From contig NZ_BJVD01000001.1 of NCBI RefSeq assembly GCF_007988965.1, forward strand, positions 682,001 through 746,000: a stretch of 64,000 nt of DNA, in the 5' to 3' direction. Shown here one piece after another: positions 45,815 to 54,863 of this stretch. Source of the stretch: Rummeliibacillus stabekisii (GTDB lineage Bacteria; Bacillota; Bacilli; Bacillales_A; Planococcaceae). The notes beneath the pieces are model-generated. The model made no database searches and was not told the origin of the DNA. It was given only the letters and a program-made list of their open reading frames with translations. The first letter of the stretch is position 1; each line of letters starts with the position of its first letter. The position numbers and the translations under genes are program-made.

Positions 45815-46957
45815 TTAAGTCAAATATTTCATTATTGTTTTTGAAATATCGTGTAAATCTGCTACTTCATCTACCAAACCTGTCGCATAGGCAGCTTTCG
45901 GCATCCCATACACAACACTTGTATTAGCTGATTCGGCGATTGCTTTCACATTTCCGTTTCTTTTCAGAGCCTGCAAGCCCTTTGTCCCGTCAGACCCCAT
46001 GCCTGTCATGATGACAGCTATTTTGTCGAGATCATTAAACTGGCTGACGCTATCGAACATAATATCGACAGAAGGACGATGACCTCCATTTGGTGGTTCT
46101 ACATTGTCCAGTTCAATTGCATATGTTTTCGCGACTTTCCGAAGGCGAAGATGATAACCTCCAGGAGCTATATATGCCACACCGTTTTGCAAAATGTCTC
46201 CTTGCTCTGCTTCCTTCACTCGAATTTTGGACAATTGATCCAACCGGTTAGCCAATGATTTGGTGAAGCCCATCGGCATGTGCTGAACGATTATGACAGG
46301 TGCTTTCATATCTTGAGGCAAGTAGGGGATGACCTCTTGCAGTGCACGCGGTCCTCCTGTTGAAGTGCCAATCAATACGATTTTTTTAGCATTGGTATGC
46401 CAATTTTTTTGTGTTGATGATGTACTCGTTTGGGTTTTAACATTTGAATCAATTAAAGGCTTTACTGTTTTTTGATCTCCCAATAAATTTTTTGAAATGT
46501 TGATTTTTTCATCTATTGGTTCTCTTTTTTTCGTCAACTTAGACACATGGACAGTAGCTGCATTTTCTACAATACGGATAATGTCCGATTTAATATCCTT
46601 TAAGTCAAGTGAAATAGCGCCGCTTGGCTTTGGAATAAAATCTACTGCACCAGCATCCATCGCTTCAAACGTGCTTTTTGCCCCGCTTTGGGTAGCGCTA
46701 GACAACATAATCACAGGCAGTGGGTGGTCTTTCATAATAATTTTTAAAGCTTCAAGGCCATTCATTAATGGCATTTCAATATCCATCGTGACAATGTCAG
46801 GCTTCAGCATTTGAATTTTCTTTATTGCATCCATTCCGTTTCTCGCTGTGCCAACAACCCGAATATATGGATGATCTGCAAAAAAGTCAGACAACAACTT
46901 TCTCATAAATGCTGAATCATCGACAATCATTAATGATTTGGAATGAATAATAGACAA
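45815..46957 (-). CDS. cheB: Chemotaxis protein-glutamate methylesterase CheB
   Basis: Demethylates chemoreceptors after phosphorylation by CheA. The 380-residue protein has an N-terminal receiver domain (VDDSAFMRKLL; phospho-acceptor Asp59 in TMDIEMP), a long polar linker and the esterase domain with GTSTGGP (Ser), QHMP (His) and MTGMGSDG (Asp). The start is a TTG directly after the flhG stop, with AAAGGGCG upstream; the first ATG, nine codons later, would cut the first strand. Confidence 0.95.
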   Translation of the reverse strand: MSIIHSKSLMIVDDSAFMRKLLSDFFADHPYIRVVGTARNGMDAIKKIQMLKPDIVTMDIEMPLMNGLEALKIIMKDHPLPVIMLSSATQSGAKSTFEAMDAGAVDFIPKPSGAISLDLKDIKSDIIRIVENAATVHVSKLTKKREPIDEKINISKNLLGDQKTVKPLIDSNVKTQTSTSSTQKNWHTNAKKIVLIGTSTGGPRALQEVIPYLPQDMKAPVIIVQHMPMGFTKSLANRLDQLSKIRVKEAEQGDILQNGVAYIAPGGYHLRLRKVAKTYAIELDNVEPPNGGHRPSVDIMFDSVSQFNDLDKIAVIMTGMGSDGTKGLQALKRNGNVKAIAESANTSVVYGMPKAAYATGLVDEVADLHDISKTIMKYLT

Positions 46958-47827
46958 CTAATCACGCCCTTTTAAAAAAATACTTCTTAATTTAGAAATA
47001 AACTTATTTGGCTGTTGCGTTATAAGGCCGTCATAAGCATGCCCTTCTATATATCTCTTCGTAATATCTTCCATTGTTTTAGCAATCTTGCTATTGGGAT
47101 ATAAGATTGTAAAAAGCTCTTGTTGTTTTACAGCTTTCGGAACTATAGGATCTTCAGGCAAGGATCCTAATATTGTTACGTCTTTTGACAAAAAACGCGC
47201 CATTGTTTGTTTAAGTCTAATTAATGTATCGGTTCCTTCCTCATTTGTTATTACTCTATTACAAAGCAAATAGAAATTTTTTTCTCGATCTTTAAAATGA
47301 ATATACTTCATCATAGAATATGCATCTGTTATGGATGTCGGCTCTGTGGTAGAAATGACAATAATGTCATCAACAGCATTTAGTAAGTCTAAAGACCAGT
47401 TAGTGGCGCCAGCTCCCATATCAAATAAGATATAGTCGTAGTCTTTCTGTAGTTTTGCAAAAGCAAGAAGCAGACGATCAACCATTTCATCTGTCCATTC
47501 TAAAATGCTTGTTAATCCCGTCCCTCCAGAGACATAATTCAAATTATTGGGTCCATCATATATCACTTCTTCAAGTGTCACTTCGCCTTGCAAGTAATCT
47601 TTTAAGCTATAGCGGGCACTTCTACCTAATAAAATATGGACATTTCCCATTCCAATATCCATATCAATAATAATCACTTTTTTTTCATAGGACATTAGCA
47701 TATTAGAAAAGTTAGTAGTAAAATTGCTCTTTCCTACCCCACCTTTTCCGCTCACAACGGCAATTGATTTTCCTAACCGGGCATTTTGCTGCATTTTCAT
47801 TCTTAATGATTGAGCTTGATCTTTCAT
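46958..47827 (-). CDS. flhG: MinD-like ATPase FlhG (YlxH)
   Basis: Controls flagellar number and position with FlhF and helps C-ring assembly through FliY. The 289-residue protein has the deviant Walker A of the ParA/MinD family (VVSGKGGVGKSNFTTN), VIIIDMDIGMGNVHILLG and YILFDMGAGA. An N-terminal amphipathic stretch with the FlhF-activating type of motif (LRMKMQQNAR) precedes it. Its basic C-terminus (FISKLRSIFLKGRD) may contact the membrane. It starts two bases after flhF. Confidence 0.94.
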   Translation of the reverse strand: MKDQAQSLRMKMQQNARLGKSIAVVSGKGGVGKSNFTTNFSNMLMSYEKKVIIIDMDIGMGNVHILLGRSARYSLKDYLQGEVTLEEVIYDGPNNLNYVSGGTGLTSILEWTDEMVDRLLLAFAKLQKDYDYILFDMGAGATNWSLDLLNAVDDIIVISTTEPTSITDAYSMMKYIHFKDREKNFYLLCNRVITNEEGTDTLIRLKQTMARFLSKDVTILGSLPEDPIVPKAVKQQELFTILYPNSKIAKTMEDITKRYIEGHAYDGLITQQPNKFISKLRSIFLKGRD

Positions 47828-47829
47828 AA

Positions 47830-48939
47830 CTAATCCCCTTGAATGAGCAATTCGACTATATTTTCAGCAGTAGCTTCCTCAATATCCTCTGGTACTTCCT
47901 GACCATTCGTATAGTAAGCAAGTCCCTTCTTATATTTAACCATTAAATTGATCATTGAGCCAATGGAAATTGTCTCATCCATCTTAGTAAATATGAACTT
48001 TTCAATTGGAATCTCTGTAAATTGATCTATAATCTCTGTCATATCCTGTTCTTTCGCTGTCAATGAGAGCACCAGATAATTTTCCATATTATCTCCTATA
48101 TCTATTAGTTCACGTAAATCATTGATATATTTTGCTTCTCGATAATTTCTTCCCGCTGTATCAATAAAAACAATATCCAATGAATCAAACTTGACTAGTG
48201 CTTGTTCATAATCTTCTTTGCTATAAACTATTTCTACTGGTGATTGAAGTAAGTTCGCATAGACTTTTAATTGTTCAATCGCTGCAATCCGATACGTATC
48301 TGTTGTTATAAAACCAATTTTCTTCTTTTTCTGCAAAACAGCAAGTGCTGCCATTTTCGCAATGGTTGTCGTTTTACCGACGCCAGTCGGACCTAAAACA
48401 TTGATATATTTTTTGTTATACGAGAGTCCTCCAAATGGGAGCCCTTGTAATAATTTAATAAGCTCTTCTTTAGCTAGCTCTTTATAGTCCTCTTTCGCTA
48501 ATTTCTCGTTTCCATTTTTCTTCACTTGAAAGAGCTCATCACCTACTGCTGTGATGAGCTCAGGATTTAGCTCTTGCTGCTCTAGTCGTTGAATGATTTC
48601 CTCATATTCATCAGGATATTGGTAACTGACCGATTGTCTTTGTATTGTTTTAACTAATGATTTTAAATCTGCCAACTCTTTATTAATTTTCTCTGAGTGT
48701 TCATTAGGAAGTACTGCATCTTTCGGCGAATCGTCTATAGCAGGAATAGAAACGCTTGTAGTCTTTCTTACTGGTTCCTTACCCGCGATGACTTCTATAC
48801 TCTTTTTTTTGAACATTCCTAAGAAGTCCTTTGAATAGACAACTTTCGAACTTACAATGATTGCATCATCACCTAAGTCTTGCTCCACTTTTTTCATTGC
48901 AAGAGCCATCGTTGATGCCGTATATTTCTTCATTTTCAT
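47830..48939 (-). CDS. flhF: SRP-type GTPase FlhF
   Basis: Third GTPase of the SRP family, which sets the site of flagellar assembly. The 369-residue protein has a basic N-terminal B domain, an N domain and the G domain with GPTGVGKTTTIAKMAAL, DTYRIAAIEQLK and DTAGRN. It overlaps the flhA end by four bases (48936-48939), so the two are translationally coupled. Confidence 0.95.
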   Translation of the reverse strand: MKMKKYTASTMALAMKKVEQDLGDDAIIVSSKVVYSKDFLGMFKKKSIEVIAGKEPVRKTTSVSIPAIDDSPKDAVLPNEHSEKINKELADLKSLVKTIQRQSVSYQYPDEYEEIIQRLEQQELNPELITAVGDELFQVKKNGNEKLAKEDYKELAKEELIKLLQGLPFGGLSYNKKYINVLGPTGVGKTTTIAKMAALAVLQKKKKIGFITTDTYRIAAIEQLKVYANLLQSPVEIVYSKEDYEQALVKFDSLDIVFIDTAGRNYREAKYINDLRELIDIGDNMENYLVLSLTAKEQDMTEIIDQFTEIPIEKFIFTKMDETISIGSMINLMVKYKKGLAYYTNGQEVPEDIEEATAENIVELLIQGD

Positions 48940-50969
48940 TCTACATTCACCACCCCAACGCTTTGAATCTCAATCGATGCTTCTAATTCGTTATATGATA
49001 GGATTGGAATTTGTGGAAAATATCTTTCTGTTAGCTGCCTTACATACATGCGTACAGCAGGCGAACAAAGGATAAGAGGTGATTGCTCAAACAAGGCAAT
49101 ACGTTCCACTTCTTTTGCAATGGACTCTAAAATAGCTTGAGAGTCATTTGGATCCATTGCCAGATAATTCCCATGGTCTGTTTGTTGGATACTATCTGCA
49201 ATCATTTTTTCTACTTTAGCTGAAACAGTCAACACTTTCAGCTCTTGCTCGCCATTTGAATACTGCGTCGTAATCTGTCGTGCTAATGACTGCCTTACAT
49301 ACTCTGTTAATACATCCACATCAGATGTTAACTTGGAGTAGTCAGCCAATGTTTCAAATATAATAGGCAAATTCCGTATAGATACATTTTCCGCCAAAAG
49401 CTTCGCTAATACCTTTTGGATCTCGCCAATAGACAGCGGACTTGGCGTTGTTTCTTCAACCAAGATTGGTGCTGTCTCTTGTAAATGGTCTATCAATTGT
49501 TTAGTCTCTTGTCTGCCTAATAATTGAGCTGCATTTGCTCGAATCACTTCAGTTAAATGCGTAGAGACAACGCTAGGCGGGTCAACAACTGTATAACCAA
49601 GCATCTCAGCCTCTTCCTTCACTTGTTCTGTAATCCATTTAGCTGGTAACCCAAATGACGGTTCTACTGTATCAATTCCTTCAATCGAATCATCATCGCC
49701 TGGGCTCATTGCTAGATAATGATCAAGAAGCAACTCTCCATGTGCCATCTCACTGCCTTTTATCTTAATTCGATATTCATTAGGCTGAAGCTGAATATTA
49801 TCGCGAATTCGGACTACTGGAATGACAATCCCTAATTCAAGGGCCAATTGCCTTCGAATCATAACAACACGATCTAGTAAATCTCCACCTTGCGTTGCAT
49901 CAACAAGAGGAATCAAGCCATAACCAAACTCAAACTCAATGGGATCAACATTTAATAGATTAACAACATTTTCAGGGCTTTTTAAATTGTCTGTCGTTTC
50001 TACTTCTTCGATTTGTTCTAATTCTTCAATATCTTCTTTATGTGCATTTTTCAGTCGATAGGCGATAAATGCAAGAATAGCAGCCACAGGAACGGTATAG
50101 ATAAATTTAATCGGCGTTACTAGGCCTAAAGTAAAAATAGTACCAGCTGCTATATAAATCAATGTAGGATTTGTAAAGAGCTGTCCAGTAATATCTGTAC
50201 TTAGATTACCCTCTGATGCTGCTCGAGTAACAACGATACCAGTCGCAGTTGAAATCAATAATGCTGGCACTTGCGAAACTAGACCATCACCAACCGTTAA
50301 AGTCGTAAATAAATGGACTGCATCCGAAAATTCCATATCCATTTGTACAATACCGATTACTAATCCGATAATTAAATTGATCATTACAATGATGATTGCT
50401 GCAATGGCATCACCTTTTACAAATTTAGTGGCACCATCCATTGATCCATAGAAGTCAGCTTCATTACTCACTTTTTCACGGCGTTCTCTCGCTTCCGTTT
50501 CAGAAATTAAACCTGCGTTCAAATCTGCATCAATGGCCATTTGTTTACCAGGCATTGCATCTAATGTAAAACGTGCTGCTACTTCTGATACACGCTCTGA
50601 ACCTTTTGTAATAACAATAAACTGAATAATAACTAAAATAACAAATACCACTAATCCTACCAGAACATTGCCACGGACAACGAATGTTCCGAAAGTTTCT
50701 ACTACGTTTCCTGCATCTCCACCAGTTAGAATAGCACGTGTAGTGGAAACGTTCAGTCCTAATCGGAATAACGTTAACAATAATAAGAGCGAAGGGAAGA
50801 TAGAAAATTCTAATGCTTCCTTCATGTTCATAGCTGTTAACAGAACAAGTAATGCAAGTGTTATATTCACAATGATTAAAAAACTTAATAACCATGGCGG
50901 CAAAGGGATGATGAGCATCGCTACAATCATAATAACCGCTGCTAATACCGCAATATCGCGAAATTTCAT
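48936..50969 (-). CDS. flhA: Flagellar export gate protein FlhA
   Basis: Large export-gate component forming the nonameric ring. The 677-residue protein has about eight membrane segments in its first half, the FHIPEP signature (RFTLDAMPGKQMAIDADLNAGLI, near residue 134), and a large cytoplasmic domain from about 330 that docks chaperone-substrate complexes. The ATG has GAGGGAGAG upstream, 20 bases after flhB. Confidence 0.97.
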   Translation of the reverse strand: MKFRDIAVLAAVIMIVAMLIIPLPPWLLSFLIIVNITLALLVLLTAMNMKEALEFSIFPSLLLLLTLFRLGLNVSTTRAILTGGDAGNVVETFGTFVVRGNVLVGLVVFVILVIIQFIVITKGSERVSEVAARFTLDAMPGKQMAIDADLNAGLISETEARERREKVSNEADFYGSMDGATKFVKGDAIAAIIIVMINLIIGLVIGIVQMDMEFSDAVHLFTTLTVGDGLVSQVPALLISTATGIVVTRAASEGNLSTDITGQLFTNPTLIYIAAGTIFTLGLVTPIKFIYTVPVAAILAFIAYRLKNAHKEDIEELEQIEEVETTDNLKSPENVVNLLNVDPIEFEFGYGLIPLVDATQGGDLLDRVVMIRRQLALELGIVIPVVRIRDNIQLQPNEYRIKIKGSEMAHGELLLDHYLAMSPGDDDSIEGIDTVEPSFGLPAKWITEQVKEEAEMLGYTVVDPPSVVSTHLTEVIRANAAQLLGRQETKQLIDHLQETAPILVEETTPSPLSIGEIQKVLAKLLAENVSIRNLPIIFETLADYSKLTSDVDVLTEYVRQSLARQITTQYSNGEQELKVLTVSAKVEKMIADSIQQTDHGNYLAMDPNDSQAILESIAKEVERIALFEQSPLILCSPAVRMYVRQLTERYFPQIPILSYNELEASIEIQSVGVVNVE

Positions 50970-50989
50970 ATTATCTCTCCCTCTGGCCC

Positions 50990-52075
50990 TTAAATTTTTT
51001 GCTTAATTCGATATACATACGCTAACACCTCAGCTACGGCCTTAAAAAACTCATCTGGAATATGCTTTCCGATTTCTACTTGATCGTACATTGCACGTGC
51101 GAGCGGGCGATTTTCTACCATCACAACATTATTTTCTTTTGCGATTAACTTAATTTTTTGGGCGATCAAATCTGTTCCTTTAGCAATGACTTGCGGGGCA
51201 TCCATTGTTTGGTCATCATATTTTAATGCGATAGCATAATGTGTCGGGTTAGTAATCACCACATCGGCATGCGGTACTTCTTGCATCATCCGCCTCATAG
51301 CCATTTCGCGCTGTCTTTGCTTAATTTTGGACTTAATAAGCGGATCACCTTCTGAATTTTTATATTCATCCTTAATGTCCTGCTTAGACATTTTTAGGTT
51401 TTTTTCATAGTCAAATTTCTGATAAAGATAATCAAGTATAGCTATAATTAATAAAACAGCAGAAGCAGCAATCCCCATTAGTACAGTCAGTTTTGCTATT
51501 GTTCTTAAGGTTGCTCCTGGCGATTTAAAAGAAAGACTTAATACTTCATCAATATTCATCCAGAGAATGGCTGTTGTTACTGAACCAATCAAAGAAATTT
51601 TTAAAATAGATTTTAGTAATTCAATTATTGATCTCACGGAAATAATTCTTTTTAAACCTTTAATAGGATCTAACTTTGTTAAGTCAAATTTTAATGGCTC
51701 TGTCGTAAAGAGTAGGCCAAATTGCAAAAAGTTTCCTACTACGCCTGCTACAACAGCAATGGCCATAATCGGCAATAAAACATATGCCATTTTGACTACT
51801 ACATCTTTATAAATCTGTACGGCAACCTCTATTGATAAAGAATCCATAAGCATGTATTTAGAAAAGGTTTGTTTAAAAAAAGAAAGGATTCTATCGCGCA
51901 TGGATCCAGCACCAACGAGTAGAAATAGAAAAACAGATAGCAGGACAATAGCGCTGGTAACATCTTGGCTCTTTAGGACTTGTCCTTTCTTTCTGGCATC
52001 TTGTCTTTTTTTAGGTGTTGCTCTTTCCGTTTTTTCACCTGCAAAAAATTGCAAGTCTAATTGAAGCCATTCCAT
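50990..52075 (-). CDS. flhB: Flagellar export switch protein FlhB
   Basis: Export-gate protein whose autocleavage changes substrate specificity from hook to filament. The 361-residue protein has an N-terminal ERATPKKRQDARKKGQVLKS segment, four membrane spans and the cytoplasmic domain with the self-cleavage site NPTH (VVITNPTHYAIAL). I choose the ATG at 52075, one base after the fliR stop and behind GGTGGTGG; a GTG four codons upstream lies inside that site. The length then equals the usual family length. Confidence 0.95.
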   Translation of the reverse strand: MEWLQLDLQFFAGEKTERATPKKRQDARKKGQVLKSQDVTSAIVLLSVFLFLLVGAGSMRDRILSFFKQTFSKYMLMDSLSIEVAVQIYKDVVVKMAYVLLPIMAIAVVAGVVGNFLQFGLLFTTEPLKFDLTKLDPIKGLKRIISVRSIIELLKSILKISLIGSVTTAILWMNIDEVLSLSFKSPGATLRTIAKLTVLMGIAASAVLLIIAILDYLYQKFDYEKNLKMSKQDIKDEYKNSEGDPLIKSKIKQRQREMAMRRMMQEVPHADVVITNPTHYAIALKYDDQTMDAPQVIAKGTDLIAQKIKLIAKENNVVMVENRPLARAMYDQVEIGKHIPDEFFKAVAEVLAYVYRIKQKI

Positions 52076-52076
52076 T

Positions 52077-52853
52077 CTATCCACCACCTAATAACGCCAT
52101 AAATTCCCGCATTGCGATAAGCATCATATTAAATAGCCTTTGCATAACCATAACCATTACGCTCATCGTGACAATTAATACAATAAAACTTACCCCTATT
52201 TTAATTGGAAAACCAACCACAAATATATTTAATTGTGGAACAGTCCTCGCTGTTATACCTAAGGCAATATCTACAAGGAATAGAGTAGCTACAATTGGAA
52301 TGGACATTTGAAAAGCAATCCCAAATGCACTTGCGAATGTTTTCATAATAAACACCGGCGTATTATTTCCTCCGAAATCGGGCCACACACTATCCATCGG
52401 TATATATTGATAACTATAATAAATTCCATCTAATATTAAGTGATGTCCATTTGTGCCGATAAGAACTAGGAGTGCAAGTGTATTAAAAAATTGTCCCATC
52501 AGAGGTGTTTGTGCACCTGTTTGAGGATCAATGACATTCGCGATTGCAAAACCCATTTGAAAATCGATAAAACCGCCTGCAATTTGAATTGCCGTCATTA
52601 TTATATAAGCCATTAGACCTATAGAAAGGCCGACAACAGCTTCTTTTAAAATCAGCAATACATAGTCTTCATTAATCTCGAAAGGCTTAATGTCCATGGT
52701 GTAATACATCATCCATGAAAGTACTAATGCAATAGCAATTTTTACTTTTGCAGGAATTGTGCGATAAGAATAAAAAGGCACAATCATAAAAAAAGAAGAT
52801 ATCCGAACAAGTATGAGCAATAATACGCTTATTTTAGGTAATAGTTCTTCCAT
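52077..52853 (-). CDS. fliR: Flagellar export protein FliR
   Basis: Membrane component of the export-gate core complex. The 258-residue protein is hydrophobic with about six spans, showing VGLSIGLMAYIIMTAIQIAGGFIDFQMGFA and LFLVDIALGITARTVPQLNIF. I choose the ATG at 52853, five bases after AGGGTG; an in-frame TTG one codon upstream is too close to that site. It lies four bases after fliQ. Confidence 0.95.
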   Translation of the reverse strand: MEELLPKISVLLLILVRISSFFMIVPFYSYRTIPAKVKIAIALVLSWMMYYTMDIKPFEINEDYVLLILKEAVVGLSIGLMAYIIMTAIQIAGGFIDFQMGFAIANVIDPQTGAQTPLMGQFFNTLALLVLIGTNGHHLILDGIYYSYQYIPMDSVWPDFGGNNTPVFIMKTFASAFGIAFQMSIPIVATLFLVDIALGITARTVPQLNIFVVGFPIKIGVSFIVLIVTMSVMVMVMQRLFNMMLIAMREFMALLGGG

Positions 52854-52857
52854 CAAA

Positions 52858-53127
52858 TCACCCTATAAAGCGGCCGAGATTTGCAATAATGTCTTTCGTA
52901 AAGGATGTCATTTTTGTAAGCATCCAAGGGCCAAAAAAAATAATGGCCACTAATACAGCGACAATTTTCGGCACAAAAGCTAACGTTTGTTCTTGTATTT
53001 GGGTTGTAGCTTGGAAAATACTAACCAAAAGCCCTGTGACAAGTGCTACAAGCAAAAGTGGACCAGAGACGAGCAATATGATTTTAATTGATTCTTCCGC
53101 GACTTTAATTACCATTTCAGCTGACAT
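52858..53127 (-). CDS. fliQ: Flagellar export protein FliQ
   Basis: Small gate component, 89 residues with two membrane helices joined by the conserved FQATTQIQEQTLAFVPK loop. The ATG has AGGGGATG upstream. It assembles with FliP and FliR into the helical export channel. Confidence 0.96.
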   Translation of the reverse strand: MSAEMVIKVAEESIKIILLVSGPLLLVALVTGLLVSIFQATTQIQEQTLAFVPKIVAVLVAIIFFGPWMLTKMTSFTKDIIANLGRFIG

Positions 53128-53140
53128 ATATACTCATCCC

Positions 53141-53809
53141 CTAAAAACTTTCTAAAAGCGATTTTACTACCAGGTACCAACCATCTACCAAAACGAATAA
53201 CAATATCTTAAATGGCAATGAAATCATAACTGGCGGTAACATCATCATCCCCATGGACATTAATATACTTGCAACAATCATATCAATAACTAAAAACGGA
53301 ATGAAGATCATAAAACCCATTTGAAAGGCTGTTTTTAATTCACTGATGGTGTAAGCAGGCACCATTGTTGTAAGTGGAATATCCTCAATCGTTTTTGGAC
53401 GTTCCTTCGCACCAGAATACTTTAAGAAAAGGTCTAAATCTTTCTGCCTCGTATGCTTGCTCATAAACTCTTTAAATGGTTTGCTAGCTTTTGAGTATGC
53501 TTCATCTAATGTGATCTTTTCATCAAATAATGGTTGCAATGCATGTTTATTAACATCCTGAAATGTAGGTGCCATAATGAAAAAAGTTAAAAATAGCGCT
53601 AAACCAACAATCACCTGATTTGGTGGCATTTGTTGTGTGGCTAGAGCTGTACGCACAAACGATAAAATAATGACGATTCTAGTAAAGCAGGTCATTAAAA
53701 TTAAAATGCTTGGCGCTAAAGATAAAACTGTCAGCGTAAGCAATAGCTTTACAGAAGACGAAACATTGGAGGGATCACTATCAGAGAAATAATGGATAAA
53801 ATCATTCAT
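53141..53809 (-). CDS. fliP: Flagellar export protein FliP
   Basis: Core of the export channel, 222 residues. It shows TCFTRIVIILSFVRTALATQQMPPNQVIVGLALFLTFFIM and the C-terminal segment FMIFIPFLVIDMIVASILMSMGMMMLPP, both signatures of the family. It overlaps fliO by eight bases. The N-terminus lacks a long cleavable signal peptide, as in other Firmicutes. Confidence 0.96.
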   Translation of the reverse strand: MNDFIHYFSDSDPSNVSSSVKLLLTLTVLSLAPSILILMTCFTRIVIILSFVRTALATQQMPPNQVIVGLALFLTFFIMAPTFQDVNKHALQPLFDEKITLDEAYSKASKPFKEFMSKHTRQKDLDLFLKYSGAKERPKTIEDIPLTTMVPAYTISELKTAFQMGFMIFIPFLVIDMIVASILMSMGMMMLPPVMISLPFKILLFVLVDGWYLVVKSLLESF

Positions 53810-54476
53810 TTTTTCTACTCTCCTTTTGTTTCCATTCTTCTAGTTGTTGATTGCGATGCTCTTTCATTTCTTGCAACTGTTCTTCTAATTCTCCTTTGAA
53901 GTCCAGATTTGCAAGATCCTTTTGATCGTTATTTTTCCGTCCCTTTTTTTTGTTTAAAAGTTCAAGTATATATGGCATTTGTGAGGAACGTTCCTGCCGT
54001 TCATTGTATAGTTCTAGGAGACGTTCTTTCTCATTTTGGTCCGTCACTTCTTTCAGCATATTAACATTTTCGCCAACGCCTACAATAAAGAGCGCTTGTC
54101 CAACTTTTAAGAGCTGAACAGATTTTTGCTGCCCTAATGAAATGCCACCTAAATTTTGCATAAGTTGATTTTGTTGATATTTACTATTTCGACTGTTCAC
54201 AAGCTTTAACACCCCGTAAAGGAGGACTACTACAAAGCCAAGAGCTAGCATCATTTTAATATAATCCCATGCCGACAAACCGACAGCTGTCCCGGAATCA
54301 TCATCCGAGACAGGCGCCAAAGTATCATCCTTACATGTATCCCGGTTTTTCAAACAATCATCAACTGAATCATGCGATGCTGCATGAACAATAGATACAT
54401 GTGGCGTAATAAGGTTTGTAATTAAAAATAATGCCGTCAAACATAACATTATTTTTAGAAGTAACTTAGAGCGCAT
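53802..54476 (-). CDS. fliO: Flagellar biosynthesis protein FliO/FliZ
   Basis: Chaperone-like membrane protein for assembly of the FliP ring (called FliZ in B. subtilis). The 224-residue protein has an N-terminal signal-like segment (residues about 5-32), a short external loop with two Cys, a membrane span near 70-90 and a cytoplasmic domain with LGGISLGQQKSVQLLKVGQALFIVGVGENV. It ends in a long charged Lys/Glu/Gln tail. It lies 5 bases after cheY. Confidence 0.92.
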   Translation of the reverse strand: MRSKLLLKIMLCLTALFLITNLITPHVSIVHAASHDSVDDCLKNRDTCKDDTLAPVSDDDSGTAVGLSAWDYIKMMLALGFVVVLLYGVLKLVNSRNSKYQQNQLMQNLGGISLGQQKSVQLLKVGQALFIVGVGENVNMLKEVTDQNEKERLLELYNERQERSSQMPYILELLNKKKGRKNNDQKDLANLDFKGELEEQLQEMKEHRNQQLEEWKQKESRKNE

Positions 54477-54480
54477 TTAC

Positions 54481-54843
54481 TTAACCTAACGCTTTTTGGA
54501 TAGCTTCTATTACACGATCTGCTTGGAAAGGCTTAACGATAAAGTCTTTTGCACCCGCTTGAATTGCATCGATTACCATAGCTTGTTGTCCCATAGCTGA
54601 ACACATGATAATAATAGCACTAGGATCTTTTTGTTTAATTTCTTTCAATGCAGCAATGCCGTCCATTTCAGGCATTGTAATATCCATTGTGACTAAATCG
54701 GGTTTTAACTCGGCATACTTTTCGACAGCTTGTGCTCCATCTCCAGCTTCTCCGACAACCTCAAATCCATTCTTCGTTAGGATATCCTTGATCATCATTC
54801 GCATAAATGCTGCGTCATCTACAATTAAAATACGTTTTGACAT
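54481..54843 (-). CDS. cheY: Chemotaxis response regulator CheY
   Basis: Single-domain receiver, 120 residues, that binds FliM when phosphorylated. The acidic pair Asp9-Asp10, phosphorylation site Asp54, Ser82 and Lys104 are all present. It sits between fliY and fliO inside the flagellar cluster, the typical Bacillus placement. Confidence 0.97.
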   Translation of the reverse strand: MSKRILIVDDAAFMRMMIKDILTKNGFEVVGEAGDGAQAVEKYAELKPDLVTMDITMPEMDGIAALKEIKQKDPSAIIIMCSAMGQQAMVIDAIQAGAKDFIVKPFQADRVIEAIQKALG

Positions 54844-54863
54844 TCTTATTCCCCCGTTTACTT

